Assembly: GCF_013697085.1 (NCBI RefSeq) | Contig: NZ_JACEFT010000005.1 | Span: 142,372 to 206,371, forward strand | DNA from: Billgrantia kenyensis | GTDB taxonomy: Bacteria > Pseudomonadota > Gammaproteobacteria > Pseudomonadales > Halomonadaceae | DNA length: 64,000 nucleotides | Direction of reading: 5' to 3' | Shown here: one piece after another, positions 7,517 to 16,323 of the stretch | Position numbering within the stretch: position 1 is the first letter of the stretch | How the letters are laid out: each line of letters starts with the position of its first letter | The notes under the pieces: model-generated | Database searches by the model: none | The model's input: only the letters and a program-made list of their open reading frames with translations | Told to the model about the DNA's origin: nothing | Position numbers and translations under genes: made by a program

Positions 7517-9328
7517 TCAGATCTCGAAACCGAGTCCGAATGCTTCCGGTGAGAGCGCCATCAGCGGCTCGGCACCGGCCTGGATCATGCGAGCATGAGC
7601 CAGGGTGCGTGGCAGCAGGCGCTGGAAGTAGAAGCGCGCGGTAGTGATCTTGGCCTGATAGAAGGCGGCGTCGTCATCGCCCTCGGCAAGCGCGGCATTC
7701 GCCTGCTTCGCCGCCCGGGCAAAGAGGTAGGCCAGGGTCACGTAGCCGGAGTACATCAGGTAGTCGACGCTGGCCGCCCCCACTTCCTCGCGATCATTCA
7801 TGGCCTTCATGCCGATGCCCATGGTCAGCTCGCCCCACTCGGCGTTGAGCTTGGCCAGCGGTGCGACGAACTCGGCAAGCGCGGCGTTACCCTCTTCGGC
7901 CTGGCAGAACTTGTGGATCTCCTTGGTGAAGACCTTGAGGCTCTCGCCCTGGCTCATCAGCACCTTGCGACCCAGCAGGTCGAGGGCCTGGATACCCGTG
8001 GTGCCTTCATAAAGCCGGGTGATGCGCGAGTCGCGCACCAGCTGCTCCATGCCCCACTCCTGGATGAAGCCATGGCCACCGAAGACCTGCACGCCCTCGT
8101 TGGTGGCTTCGAAGCCGGCCTCGGTCAGGAAGGCCTTGACGATGGGCGTCAGCAGGCCCAACAGGGTCTCGGCGCGCTCGCGCTCGGCAGCGTCCTGACC
8201 GTGCTCGACGACATCGAGCATCTGCGCGGTATACAGCACCAGCATCCTACCGCCCTCGGCGAAGGCCTTCTGGGTCAGCAGCATACGGCGAACGTCAGGG
8301 TGCACGATGATCGGGTCGGCGGGTTTCTCGGGGGCCTTGGGTCCGGAGAGTGCGCGCATCTGAAGGCGATCACGGGCATAGGCCAGGGCGTTCTGGAAAC
8401 TCGCCTCGGTCAGGCCCAACCCCTGGATGCCTACACCCAGGCGCGCAGCGTTCATCATGGTGAACATGCAGGCCAGCCCCTTGTTGGGCGGGCCGACCAG
8501 GTAGCCACGAGCGGAATCGAAGTTCATCACGCAGGTAGCGTTGCCGTGAATACCCATCTTGTGTTCGAGCGAGCCGCAGCTCACCCCGTTGCGCTCACCC
8601 GGGTTGCCCTCGGCGTCAGGCAGGAACTTGGGCACCACGAACAGCGAGATGCCCTTGGAGCCTTCCGGCGCATCCGGCAGCTTGGCCAGTACCAGATGCA
8701 CGATGTTCTCGGCCAGGTCGTGCTCGCCGGCAGAGATGAAGATCTTGGTACCGCTAATGTCGTAGCCGCCGTCATCAGCGGGCACGGCGCGGGTCTTGAT
8801 CAGCCCCAGATCGGTGCCACAGTGCGGCTCGGTCAGGCACATGGTGCCGGTCCATACGCCTTCCACCAACTTGGTCAGGTAGGTGGCCTGCTGCTCCTCG
8901 GTGCCGTGGTGTCGCAGGGCATCGGCGGCACCATGGGAAAGGCCCGGATACATGCCCCAGGCCAGGTTGGTGGAGCAGACCATCTCATTGAGCACCATGG
9001 CCAGGGAGTGCGGCAGGCCCTGACCGCCATGGGCGGGGTCGGCAGCCAGGCTCGGCCAGCCGCCCTCGACATACTGCTGGTAGGCAGCCTTGAAGCCCTT
9101 GGGCGCCTTGACCTCGCCACCCTCCAGCAGGCAGCCCTCCCGGTCGCCGCTCTGGTTCAGCGGCAACAGAACCTCGCGCGCAAAGCGGGCGCCCTCCTCC
9201 AGGATGGCCGCGACCACATCTGGCGTTGCCTCCTCACCGCCCGGCAGCCGGGCATAATGAGCGGGATAGTCCAGCATTTCGTCCATCACGAAGCGAAGGT
9301 CGCGCAGGGGGGCCTGATAATCGGGCAT
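7517..9328 (-). CDS. Long-form acyl-CoA dehydrogenase
   Basis: 603 residues, FAD-dependent alpha,beta-desaturation of an acyl-CoA, the first step of beta-oxidation. Order: N-terminal extension (MPDYQAPLRDLRFVMDEML), acyl-CoA dehydrogenase N, middle and C domains, then an extra C-terminal helical domain (from about residue 470) typical of the 600-residue class that includes DmdC. Visible motifs: MCLTEPHCGTDLG, ISGTKIFISAGEHD and EWGMEQLVRDSRITRLYEGTTGIQALDL, the last covering the catalytic Glu and flavin-binding segment. Start chosen at MPDYQ rather than five codons upstream. A PsrA-type palindrome lies about 70 nt upstream. Chain-length preference cannot be told. Confidence 0.93.
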   Translation of the reverse strand: MPDYQAPLRDLRFVMDEMLDYPAHYARLPGGEEATPDVVAAILEEGARFAREVLLPLNQSGDREGCLLEGGEVKAPKGFKAAYQQYVEGGWPSLAADPAHGGQGLPHSLAMVLNEMVCSTNLAWGMYPGLSHGAADALRHHGTEEQQATYLTKLVEGVWTGTMCLTEPHCGTDLGLIKTRAVPADDGGYDISGTKIFISAGEHDLAENIVHLVLAKLPDAPEGSKGISLFVVPKFLPDAEGNPGERNGVSCGSLEHKMGIHGNATCVMNFDSARGYLVGPPNKGLACMFTMMNAARLGVGIQGLGLTEASFQNALAYARDRLQMRALSGPKAPEKPADPIIVHPDVRRMLLTQKAFAEGGRMLVLYTAQMLDVVEHGQDAAERERAETLLGLLTPIVKAFLTEAGFEATNEGVQVFGGHGFIQEWGMEQLVRDSRITRLYEGTTGIQALDLLGRKVLMSQGESLKVFTKEIHKFCQAEEGNAALAEFVAPLAKLNAEWGELTMGIGMKAMNDREEVGAASVDYLMYSGYVTLAYLFARAAKQANAALAEGDDDAAFYQAKITTARFYFQRLLPRTLAHARMIQAGAEPLMALSPEAFGLGFEI

Positions 9329-9398
9329 CTCTACTCTCCACAAAAGGTCGCCACAAAGGTCGCCTGAAGTCGGTGTTCAGGAAAGCAGCGGCAGCCGC

Positions 9399-9418
9399 TT
9401 TCAAACATGCGTTTGAAA
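9399..9418. promoter_or_regulatory. PsrA-like palindromic operator before the acyl-CoA dehydrogenase
   Basis: TTTCAAAC-ATGC-GTTTGAAA, perfect 8-bp arms with a 4-bp spacer. The core CAAAC-N4-GTTTG fits the consensus for PsrA, the TetR-family fatty-acid regulator of Pseudomonas (G/C AAAC N2-4 GTTT G/C). It lies 71 nt upstream of the dehydrogenase start, where a repressor would block transcription. No psrA gene is in the window. A separate TCAAGCGCT at 9441-9449 recurs near two other promoters of the block. Confidence 0.6.
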
Positions 9419-9506
9419 CTAGCTCGCACGCGCCTTTGAGTCAAGCGCTCGTTTTAATTCTTTTATCCAGAACACCCTTCACGCAGTGGAAGGAAGCAAA
9501 GCGAGC

Positions 9507-9959
9507 CTAAGGCATGGCCTCTTGGAGCCTGCTCCGCAGCGTCTCCAGCCGCGCCTTGAGCTCGTCGAGCTCCTCCAGGGGCTGGCCGCTGGCCATGGTG
9601 ACGCAGTCGGGGATCTCCCGGGCCTGTAGCTGAAGCGCCCGACCCCGCTCGGTGAGGAACAGCTCGACAACCCGCTCATCCTGGCGACTGCGCACTCGCT
9701 TGAGCAGGCCGTCAGCTTCAAGGCGCTTGAAAACGGGAGTCAACGACCCGGTATCGGTCATCAGTTGACGGCTGATGGCTCCGGCACTCAGGCCATCCTC
9801 CTGCCACAGGGTGAGCAGGACGAGATACTGCGGGTAGGTGAGGCCAAGCCCCTTGAGCAGGGGCTTGTAGAACTTGGTCATCAACAGCGAGGTGGAATAC
9901 AGCGTGAAGCAAAGCTGGCTATCCAGCCTGAGCGCGGAGCCGATTTGCTGGCGGGTCAT
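9507..9959 (-). CDS. MarR-family regulator, OhrR-like
   Basis: 150 residues, winged-helix MarR fold. The N-terminal LDSQLCFTLYSTSLLMTKFY with Cys17 matches the reactive-cysteine helix of OhrR, the organic-peroxide sensor whose Cys oxidation releases DNA. Next come LGLTYPQYLVLLTLW, the recognition helix near TGSLTPVFKRLEADGLL and the wing (RSRQDERVVE). Start chosen at MTRQQIG, the usual OhrR beginning. No ohr gene is adjacent; it lies between the SDR and acyl-CoA dehydrogenase genes on the same strand, so its target may be one of these or elsewhere. A lipid-hydroperoxide link to fatty-acid catabolism is possible but inferred. Confidence 0.87.
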   Translation of the reverse strand: MTRQQIGSALRLDSQLCFTLYSTSLLMTKFYKPLLKGLGLTYPQYLVLLTLWQEDGLSAGAISRQLMTDTGSLTPVFKRLEADGLLKRVRSRQDERVVELFLTERGRALQLQAREIPDCVTMASGQPLEELDELKARLETLRSRLQEAMP

Positions 9960-10050
9960 GGCAGGCTCTCCCTGGTACTTGTCATGCAATCTTGTTGTGC
10001 GCCTTACGCTAGCGCGCCAGCCAATGCCTGCCAAGTGCCACGACCAACGC

Positions 10051-10818
10051 TCACTGCATTCGGATGCCGCCGTCGAGGCGGATCACCTCGCCATTGAGCA
10101 TGGGATTGGTGATGATCTGCTCGGCAAGCCGCGCGAACTCATCGGCATGGCCTAACCGTTTGGGAAACGGCACCGATGCCGCCAGCGCCTTGGCAGCCTC
10201 GTCGGGGATCTCGCTCATCATCGGCGTCTGGAACACCCCGGGTGCGATCGCCATTACGCGAATGCCGTGCCGCGACAGCTCACGTGCCGCAGGCAGGCTC
10301 ATTCCCACCACCCCGGCCTTGGAAGCGCTGTAGGCGCACTGCCCGACCTGGCCGTCGAAGGCGGCGATGGAAGCCGTGTTGATGATAACGCCGCGTTCAC
10401 CGTCCTCGCCCGGTGCGTTCTTCGCCATCGCGGCAGCGGCCAGGCGCATGACGTTGAAGGTGCCGACCAGGTTGATCTGCACGGTACGCGCATAGGCTTC
10501 GAGGTCAGCGGGATTGCCCTCACGGTCGACGAGCTTGGCTACGCTGACCACGCCGGCACAGTGGACCACGCCAGCCAGGCCGCTGTTGCCACCCAGGGCC
10601 ACGGCGGCATCCACGGCGGCCTGCATGTCAGCTGCCGAGGTCACGTCGCCACGCAGCGCACGGGCAGCGTTCCCCAACTGCTCGGCGTGTGCCTCGACGG
10701 CCTCGCTCAGGTCACACAGCACCACCCGGCCCCCGCCGGCAACGATGCGCTCGGCGGTAGCCGCCCCCAGCCCGGAGGCGGCACCGGTAATCAAAAAGCT
10801 ACGATCCTTCACTTGCAT
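10051..10818 (-). CDS. SDR-family 3-hydroxyacyl-CoA dehydrogenase (type II/HSD10-like)
   Basis: 255-residue short-chain dehydrogenase. NAD-binding TGAASGLG at about residues 11-18, HCAG, catalytic Ser in INTASIAAF and YSASK (Tyr, Lys). The insert [10 protein letters not shown] and the C-terminal [13 protein letters not shown] resemble the HSD17B10/type II 3-hydroxyacyl-CoA dehydrogenases that oxidise short or branched 3-hydroxyacyl-CoAs. It follows the acyl-CoA synthetase on the same strand by 55 nt, probably one transcript, so synthetase, dehydrogenase and hydroxyacyl-CoA oxidation can act in sequence. The exact substrate is inferred from context only. Confidence 0.88.
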   Translation of the reverse strand: MQVKDRSFLITGAASGLGAATAERIVAGGGRVVLCDLSEAVEAHAEQLGNAARALRGDVTSAADMQAAVDAAVALGGNSGLAGVVHCAGVVSVAKLVDREGNPADLEAYARTVQINLVGTFNVMRLAAAAMAKNAPGEDGERGVIINTASIAAFDGQVGQCAYSASKAGVVGMSLPAARELSRHGIRVMAIAPGVFQTPMMSEIPDEAAKALAASVPFPKRLGHADEFARLAEQIITNPMLNGEVIRLDGGIRMQ

Positions 10819-10873
10819 ATCGAATTCCTAAAGTTGACGGCTGAGCTCCCGGTGCCTCTCGCTTCAGAGGGCG

Positions 10874-12544
10874 TCATTGCGCAGCGCCGGTTTCGGCCTT
10901 CTCGGCGGCATCGGCGCGCAGCTTGAAGCGCTGGATCTTGCCGCTGGGCGTCTTGGGCAGGGTGTCGACGAACTCGATTACCCGGGGGAAGGCGTGGGTG
11001 GAGAGACGCTCGCGAACCTGCTGACGAATCTCGTCGGCCAGCGCGTCGCTCGCCTCGAAGCCCTCGCGCAGCACCACATAGGACTTGATGATCTCGCCGC
11101 GGATCTCGTCAGGCTGGCCCACCGCGGCAGATTCCGCCACCGCCGGATGCGTCAGCACGGTGTTCTCCACGTCGGTGGGCCCCACCCGGTAGCCGGCGGT
11201 GGTAATGATGTCGTCGTCGCGGCCGGCGAACTGGAAGGTACCGTCCTCGTTGCGGATCACCACGTCGCCGGTGAGGTAGTAGCCCTTGGCGAAGGGGTGT
11301 TTCTCCTGCCAGGTGTAGCCCTGGAAGAAGTGCGCCGGCGAGCGCTCGATGTCCACCGCCAGCACGCCCGGCTCCCCCGGCGGCAGCTCGTTGTACTCGG
11401 CGTCGAGGATGGCCAGGCGATAGCCGGGCATGGGCATGCCCATGGCTCCGACGTGCTTGGGATGCTCCAGCGCGTGGTGGTTACAGCAGGTCATGCCGGT
11501 TTCCGTCTGGCCGTAATGGTCCATCACCGGGCAGCCGAGCGAGCGTTCGACCCAGGTCACCACTTCGGTATTGAGCGGCTCGCCGGCGGAACTTGCCACG
11601 CGCAGATCGAGCTTTTCATGCGCGTCGTCGAACAGCCCCGAAGCCTTCATCAGGCGATAGGCGGTAGGCGCGGCGGCGAAGTTGGTGATGCGATGGCGCT
11701 GCATGAAGGCCAGCGCCCCTTCCGCGCTGAAGCCCGCCTCGCAGAAGTGGGTGGTCACGCCCAGCAACAGCGGGCCGGCAATGGCGTAATAGAGGCCGTA
11801 GGCCCAGCCCGGGTCGGCCATGTTCCAGAAGCGGTCGCTCTCGCGCAGGTCGATGGCGAGCTCCATGTAAATGGCAAAGGCCGGCATACCGGCAAGCGGT
11901 ACCGCCACCCCCTTGGGCTTGCCCACGGTACCCGAGGTGAACATCTGCAGGAACGGTAACTCCGGGGAGAGCCGCGGCGGATTGGCCTCGATCGGCGAGT
12001 GGGACAGCGCCTCACTCCAGTCGAGGTCATCGCCGTGCCCTTCGCTGGGGCCACCCACGGCCAGCACCGGCGGGCACTGGGAGAGACCGTCGAACTTGAA
12101 GCGGTTGTCGTGATCGGTGATTACCAGCTTGGTGTCGGCACGGCCTAGCCGATAGTCGACGGCGTCGGGACCGAAGGCGGTGAACAGCGGCTGGTAGACC
12201 GCGCCGATGCGCCAGGTGGCCAGCACCGCCACCAGCAGCTGGGGCGAGCGCGGCAGCATGCAGGCGATGCGGTCACCCACGCCCAGGCCGCGCTCGGCGA
12301 ACCAGCCGGCCAGCTTCGCGCTCTCGGTCTCCAGCTCGGCGTAGGTAAGGCGGCTGACGTGGCCCTGGGCATCCTCGTGGATCAGTGCCGGAACTTCGCC
12401 ACGCCCGGCGCGCAGGTGGCGTCCGCAGCAGGATTCGTAGGCATTGAACTTGCCGTCGGCGTGATCGTCGAGCCGGGCGATGACCTCATCGATGGAGAAG
12501 CGCTCCATGAAGGCGGAATACCCGGGAAGCGATTGCGTGCTCAT
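10874..12544 (-). CDS. AMP-binding acyl-CoA synthetase
   Basis: 556 residues, acyl/acetyl-CoA synthetase family: activates a carboxylate to its CoA thioester through an acyl-adenylate. P-loop-like MFTSGTVGKPKGVAVP, A5 motif DHYGQTETG, A7 TGDVV, A8 region FAGRDDDIITTAGYRVGP and the acetylation-type Lys motif PKTPSGKIQRFKLR near the C-terminus. Start taken at MSTQSLPGYS; 26 more codons are open upstream but look non-coding. The sequence is nearer to short/medium-chain synthetases than to FadD. The upstream region holds the palindrome at 12652-12669. Likely co-transcribed with the SDR gene. Confidence 0.92.
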   Translation of the reverse strand: MSTQSLPGYSAFMERFSIDEVIARLDDHADGKFNAYESCCGRHLRAGRGEVPALIHEDAQGHVSRLTYAELETESAKLAGWFAERGLGVGDRIACMLPRSPQLLVAVLATWRIGAVYQPLFTAFGPDAVDYRLGRADTKLVITDHDNRFKFDGLSQCPPVLAVGGPSEGHGDDLDWSEALSHSPIEANPPRLSPELPFLQMFTSGTVGKPKGVAVPLAGMPAFAIYMELAIDLRESDRFWNMADPGWAYGLYYAIAGPLLLGVTTHFCEAGFSAEGALAFMQRHRITNFAAAPTAYRLMKASGLFDDAHEKLDLRVASSAGEPLNTEVVTWVERSLGCPVMDHYGQTETGMTCCNHHALEHPKHVGAMGMPMPGYRLAILDAEYNELPPGEPGVLAVDIERSPAHFFQGYTWQEKHPFAKGYYLTGDVVIRNEDGTFQFAGRDDDIITTAGYRVGPTDVENTVLTHPAVAESAAVGQPDEIRGEIIKSYVVLREGFEASDALADEIRQQVRERLSTHAFPRVIEFVDTLPKTPSGKIQRFKLRADAAEKAETGAAQ

Positions 12545-12651
12545 TGACTGCCCTCTTGTGCCTGATTGTGCTTGTTGTTGAAGCGCCGCCTCGACATCGC
12601 CGAGGTCGGGTCGCCGTTCCATTCCGCTTGGATCATTTCTAATTAGATACC

Positions 12652-12669
12652 GTTGACGTAAGCGTCAAC
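12652..12669. promoter_or_regulatory. Palindromic operator candidate before the acyl-CoA synthetase
   Basis: GTTGACG-TAAG-CGTCAAC, 7-bp perfect arms with a 4-bp spacer, about 110 nt upstream of the synthetase start. Immediately beside it is TCAAGCGCTAG (12673-12683). The form is that of TetR or MerR-type operators known before acyl-CoA catabolic operons, and a tetR gene is next door. Which protein binds is unknown. Confidence 0.5.
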
Positions 12670-12762
12670 CTATCAAGCGCTAGGTACAAGCTAGAAGCAA
12701 AGCCCGTGCGGGGCAACCCCCGGGGCTGGCGACGTGGGCTAGACCTTGGTCGGGGGCTCGAA

Positions 12763-13344
12763 TCAGGGACGGGCGGAAGGGGTAATCATGGCCACCAGCT
12801 CGTGGGCCAGATCCTCGGGCTTGCGGGGGCCTTCGGGGTCGTACCAGCGCACGGTCCAGTTGAGCGCGCCCATCACGAAGCGCGACACGAGGAATCGGTC
12901 GCCGTGGATCAGGCCGGCGGCCAGGGCCTCGTCGATGACCTGCTCCCACAGCTCCTCGTAGGCGTCACGCAGATGGCTGAGATGGTCCCGCGCCGCCGCG
13001 TCGAGTCGCCGCCACTCGTAGAGGGCCACCACGTGGGCATTGCGATCGGTCAGCAGGGTCTGGAGATGCGCCCGGGCCATGGCGTGCAAGCGCGCCTCGG
13101 CGGAATCGTCGCATTCCTCCAGGGCCTGGCGAGCCAGCGTCAGGGCGTTCTGGGTGCCCTCCTCGATGACGGCGGCGAGAATCTCCTGCTTGTCGCGAAA
13201 GTGGTGGAACAGGCTGCCGGACTTGATGCCCATCTCCTGAGCCAGCATGCGCACCGTGGTACGGTCGAAGCCCTCCTGGACGAACAAATGCGCGGCCAGA
13301 CGGGTCAATTCCTTGCGGCGGGGGGACTCGTTAACGACATTCAT
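12763..13344 (-). CDS. TetR-family transcriptional regulator
   Basis: 193 residues. The N-terminal HTH is clear: RRKELTRLAAHLFVQEGFDRTT, then VRMLAQEMGIKSGSLFHHFRDK. A helical ligand domain follows, ending EDLAHELVAMITPSARP. Start at MNVVNESPRR, the first ATG before the HTH. Divergent from the thiolase gene at 13505 and upstream of the synthetase-SDR pair, the usual place for a local repressor of acyl-CoA genes. The element CTAGCGCTTG at 13355-13364 lies 11 nt before its start codon and recurs before the synthetase, consistent with autoregulation. The ligand is likely an acyl-CoA, by inference. Confidence 0.9.
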   Translation of the reverse strand: MNVVNESPRRKELTRLAAHLFVQEGFDRTTVRMLAQEMGIKSGSLFHHFRDKQEILAAVIEEGTQNALTLARQALEECDDSAEARLHAMARAHLQTLLTDRNAHVVALYEWRRLDAAARDHLSHLRDAYEELWEQVIDEALAAGLIHGDRFLVSRFVMGALNWTVRWYDPEGPRKPEDLAHELVAMITPSARP

Positions 13345-13354
13345 CGGGTTTACA

Positions 13355-13364
13355 CTAGCGCTTG
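13355..13364. promoter_or_regulatory. Shared element CTAGCGCTTG, TetR site candidate
   Basis: CTAGCGCTTG here equals, in reverse, CAAGCGCTAG at 12674-12683 before the synthetase; CAAGCGCT also occurs at 9442-9449 before the acyl-CoA dehydrogenase. Three copies at three promoters of one metabolic block suggest a common regulator. This copy continues TTGCTTGG, a possible half-site. Confidence 0.4.
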
Positions 13365-13504
13365 CTTGGTTGATCTTGAGAAAAACACAGCGGCGCAGAG
13401 AGGTCAACGCGCCCTGCCGCAGAATGCCCGGACGAGACGGTCGCAGGCCACTGCCAGGCCGGCTCATGACAAAGATAATCGGCTGAACCCAGGAGAGCGC
13501 CACC

Positions 13505-14692
13505 ATGACCAGCCCCAACGATATCGTCTTCCTTTCCGCCACGCGTACGCCCATGGGCGGCATGCTGGGCAGCCTGTCGAGCCTAACGGCACCCGAGCTC
13601 GCCGCCACGGCGATCCGCGCCGCCATCGAGCGTGCCGGCATCGACTCCAGCGCCATCGACGAGGGCATCATGGGCTGCGTGCTGCCGGGCGGGGTCAAGC
13701 AGGGTCCGGCCCGCCAGGCGATGCGCCAGGCCGGCATTCCCGACGGCATCGGCGCCACCACCATCAACAAGCTGTGCGGCTCGGGCATGAAGGCCGCCAT
13801 GCTCGCCCACGACCTGATCCGCGCCGGCAGCGGCGAGGTGGTCCTGGCCGGCGGCATGGAGTCGATGTCCAACGCCCCCCACGTGCTGACCAAGGCGCGT
13901 ACCGGCTACCGCCTGGGCCACGGCGAACTCAAGGACCACATGTTCCTCGACGGCCTGGAGGACGCCGAGACCGGCAAGCTGATGGGGGTATTCGCCCAGG
14001 ACATCGCCAGTCAGCGCAGCTACTCCCGCGAGCGCCTGGACGACTTCGCCATTGCCTCGCTGGAGCGCGCCATGGCGGCCACCAACGCCGGCCACCTCGC
14101 GGCCGAAATGGCGCCGGTCACCGTGACCAGCCGCAAGGGTGAAAGCGTGGTCGAGCACGACGAGCAGCCGTTCCAGGCCAAGCTCGACAAGATCCGTGAG
14201 CTGCGCCCCGCCTTCGCCAAGGACGGAACCATCACCGCGGCCAACTCGAGCTCGATCTCCGACGGCGCCTCGGCGCTGATACTCGCCAGCCAGGCCGCGG
14301 CGGACCGGCTCGGCAGCAAGCCGCTGGCGCGCATGCTGGGCCACAGTACCCACTCTCAGCACCCCAGCGAGTTCACCATCGCCCCGGTGGGCGCCATCGA
14401 CAAGTTGATGAAGAAGCTGGGCTGGGGCGTGGCCGACGTCGACCTGTTCGAGATCAACGAGGCCTTCGCCGTGGTCACGCTGCTGGCCATGGACGGACTC
14501 GACATCCCGCATGACAAGGTCAACGTCTTTGGCGGCGCCTGCGCCCAGGGCCACCCCATCGGCTCTACCGGTTCGCGCATCATCGCCACCCTGATCCACG
14601 CCCTGCGCACCAAGGGCGGCAAGCGTGGCATCGCCAGCCTGTGCATCGGCGGCGGCGAGGCCACCGCGGTAGCGGTCGAGCTCATCGATTGA
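13505..14692 (+). CDS. Acetyl-CoA C-acyltransferase (thiolase)
   Basis: 395 residues, thiolase family: cleaves 3-oxoacyl-CoA with CoA or condenses acetyl-CoA. Catalytic Cys91 in NKLCGSGMKA, His in GHPIGSTGSR, second Cys in SLCIGGGEATA. N-terminal VFLSATRTPMGGMLGSL is typical of degradative/acetoacetyl-CoA thiolases. Good ribosome-binding site (GGAGAGC). Divergent from the tetR gene. It overlaps the next hydrolase gene by one base (TGATG), so the two are coupled. Together with the dehydrogenases and synthetase nearby it completes a beta-oxidation set apart from an enoyl-CoA hydratase, which is missing here. Confidence 0.94.
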   Translation: MTSPNDIVFLSATRTPMGGMLGSLSSLTAPELAATAIRAAIERAGIDSSAIDEGIMGCVLPGGVKQGPARQAMRQAGIPDGIGATTINKLCGSGMKAAMLAHDLIRAGSGEVVLAGGMESMSNAPHVLTKARTGYRLGHGELKDHMFLDGLEDAETGKLMGVFAQDIASQRSYSRERLDDFAIASLERAMAATNAGHLAAEMAPVTVTSRKGESVVEHDEQPFQAKLDKIRELRPAFAKDGTITAANSSSISDGASALILASQAAADRLGSKPLARMLGHSTHSQHPSEFTIAPVGAIDKLMKKLGWGVADVDLFEINEAFAVVTLLAMDGLDIPHDKVNVFGGACAQGHPIGSTGSRIIATLIHALRTKGGKRGIASLCIGGGEATAVAVELID

Positions 14693-15468
14693 TGGAGGCT
14701 TTCACCCTCGACTCGCCGGCGGGCGGCATCTTCGCCGCCCGCTGGCGGCCCGTTGGCGAGAGCACGCGCGGTCAGCCGATCGTGCTGCTGCACGACTCAC
14801 TGGGCTGCGTGTCACTGTGGCGGGACTTCCCTGAACGTCTCGCCGCGGCGACGGGCCGCGAGGTAATCGCCTACGACCGCCTCGGCTATGGCCGCTCGGC
14901 CCCCTTTCCCGGTACCCAGCCCGGCAGTTTCATCGCCGACGAGCCTCGCGGCGCGTTCGCCACGCTTCTCGAGCAGTTGGGCCTGAAGGGCTTCGTGGCG
15001 CTGGGTCACAGCGTGGGCGGCGGCATGGCCGTGGAGGTGGCGGGCGCTTACCCGGGCGCCTGCCAGGCGCTGATCACGGTCTCGGCCCAGGCCTTCGTCG
15101 AGCCGCGCACCCTGACCGGGATACGCGAGGCGGAGCAGGCCCTGGTCGAACCGGGCGGCCTGTCGCGCCTGGCCAAGTACCACGGCGACAAGGCCGAGTG
15201 GGCGCTGCGCAGCTGGGTCGACAACTGGCACTCCGAGGCCTTTCGCGACTGGACGCTGGATGCCGCCCTGGCGCGGGTCGCCTGCCCTACCCTGGCGATC
15301 CACGGTGAGCATGACGAATATGGCTCCCTCGAACAGCCATGGCGCATCAGCCGCCTTACACCGGGCCCCCAGGCCCCCGCCATTCTCCCCTGTGGCCACG
15401 TTCCGCACCGTGAGTGTCCCGAGCGCCTGACCGCCCTGGTCGTCGACTTTCTGGCTGACACCCCCTGA
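14692..15468 (+). CDS. Alpha/beta-fold hydrolase
   Basis: 258 residues, no signal peptide. The alpha/beta hydrolase set is visible: LLHDSLGCVSLWRDFP (oxyanion region), nucleophile Ser in GHSVGGG, Asp in GEHDEYG and His in CGHVPHRE near the C-terminus. The start overlaps the thiolase stop by one base, implying coupled translation. Related proteins are esterases or thioesterases. Coupling to a thiolase makes a thioester or ester substrate plausible, but that is inference. Confidence 0.85.
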   Translation: MEAFTLDSPAGGIFAARWRPVGESTRGQPIVLLHDSLGCVSLWRDFPERLAAATGREVIAYDRLGYGRSAPFPGTQPGSFIADEPRGAFATLLEQLGLKGFVALGHSVGGGMAVEVAGAYPGACQALITVSAQAFVEPRTLTGIREAEQALVEPGGLSRLAKYHGDKAEWALRSWVDNWHSEAFRDWTLDAALARVACPTLAIHGEHDEYGSLEQPWRISRLTPGPQAPAILPCGHVPHRECPERLTALVVDFLADTP

Positions 15469-15519
15469 ACCCCGAGCCAGCGCGACCTGATAGAGGCTTG
15501 CCGCTGGCCAGCCTCGCTG

Positions 15520-16323
15520 TCAGCTGCGCGGTGATCCCAGGCGATCGAGACGCAGCCGCTCGCGGGCGTCGAACAGTCGCCGGCTGCCCGCCGCCACCGC
15601 GGCCAGGGTGCCGAATCCGGTGCCCAGGGTGATCGCGAACATGATCAAGATCTGATACTTCACCGCCAGCCCCGGCGCGGTGCCGGCCAGTATCTGCCCG
15701 GTCATCATGCCCGGCAGGCTGACCACCCCGGCGGCGGCCATGGCGTTGATCATCGGCATCAGCCCACTGCGCATCGCCTCGCGGCGAATATCGCCGATCG
15801 CGACCTGCCAGGGCTCTCCCAGCATCAGCCGGTTCTCGATCACCTGCCGCTGACGCCAGGCAGTGTCGGTGAGCCGGTCCAGCGCCAAGGCCACGCCGGT
15901 CATGGTATTGCCCAGCAGCATGCCCAGCAGCGGGATGGCGTACTGAGGCAGGTACCAGGGCTCGGGACCGATGATCACGGTCAGCGTCAGCACGGTGACG
16001 GTGAAGGAAGAGAGAAACATCGACAGCGTGCCGATGCCGAAGGCCCAGCCGCCCAGCAGCCGGCGCTTCTGGCGCGCCATCACCTCGCGCCCGGCGATCA
16101 GCAGCATCGCCATCGCCATCAGCGCCACCCACACCAGCCGCTCGGCGGCGAACAGCGCATCCAGAACCAGGCCCACCAGCGCCAGCTGCACGACGGTGCG
16201 CAGGGCCGCAATCAGCAAGCTGCGACTCATGCCCAGCCGCAGCGCGGCGGTGCAGCCGGCAAGCACCACGACCATCACGGCCGCCAGCGCCAGCTGCCAC
16301 CAGGAGAGATCGATCACCTGCAT
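15520..16323 (-). CDS. fetB: FetB/YbbM-type ABC transporter permease (UPF0014)
   Basis: 267 residues, about seven hydrophobic segments starting at LALAAVMVVVLAGC. The conserved UPF0014 core is present (LRTVVQLALVGLVLDALF; PLLGMLLGNTMTGVALALDRL; MPMINAMAAAGVVSLPGMMTGQILAG). In E. coli FetAB exports iron and protects against oxidative stress. The start overlaps the end of the ATPase gene by 10 nt. Convergent with the hydrolase at 14692. Metal specificity is taken from the family. Confidence 0.9.
   Translation of the reverse strand: MQVIDLSWWQLALAAVMVVVLAGCTAALRLGMSRSLLIAALRTVVQLALVGLVLDALFAAERLVWVALMAMAMLLIAGREVMARQKRRLLGGWAFGIGTLSMFLSSFTVTVLTLTVIIGPEPWYLPQYAIPLLGMLLGNTMTGVALALDRLTDTAWRQRQVIENRLMLGEPWQVAIGDIRREAMRSGLMPMINAMAAAGVVSLPGMMTGQILAGTAPGLAVKYQILIMFAITLGTGFGTLAAVAAGSRRLFDARERLRLDRLGSPRS

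Noticed and set aside
7595..9367. 590-codon open frame opposite the acyl-CoA dehydrogenase
   Set aside because: Shadow of strong GC3 bias; the dehydrogenase on the minus strand has all family motifs.
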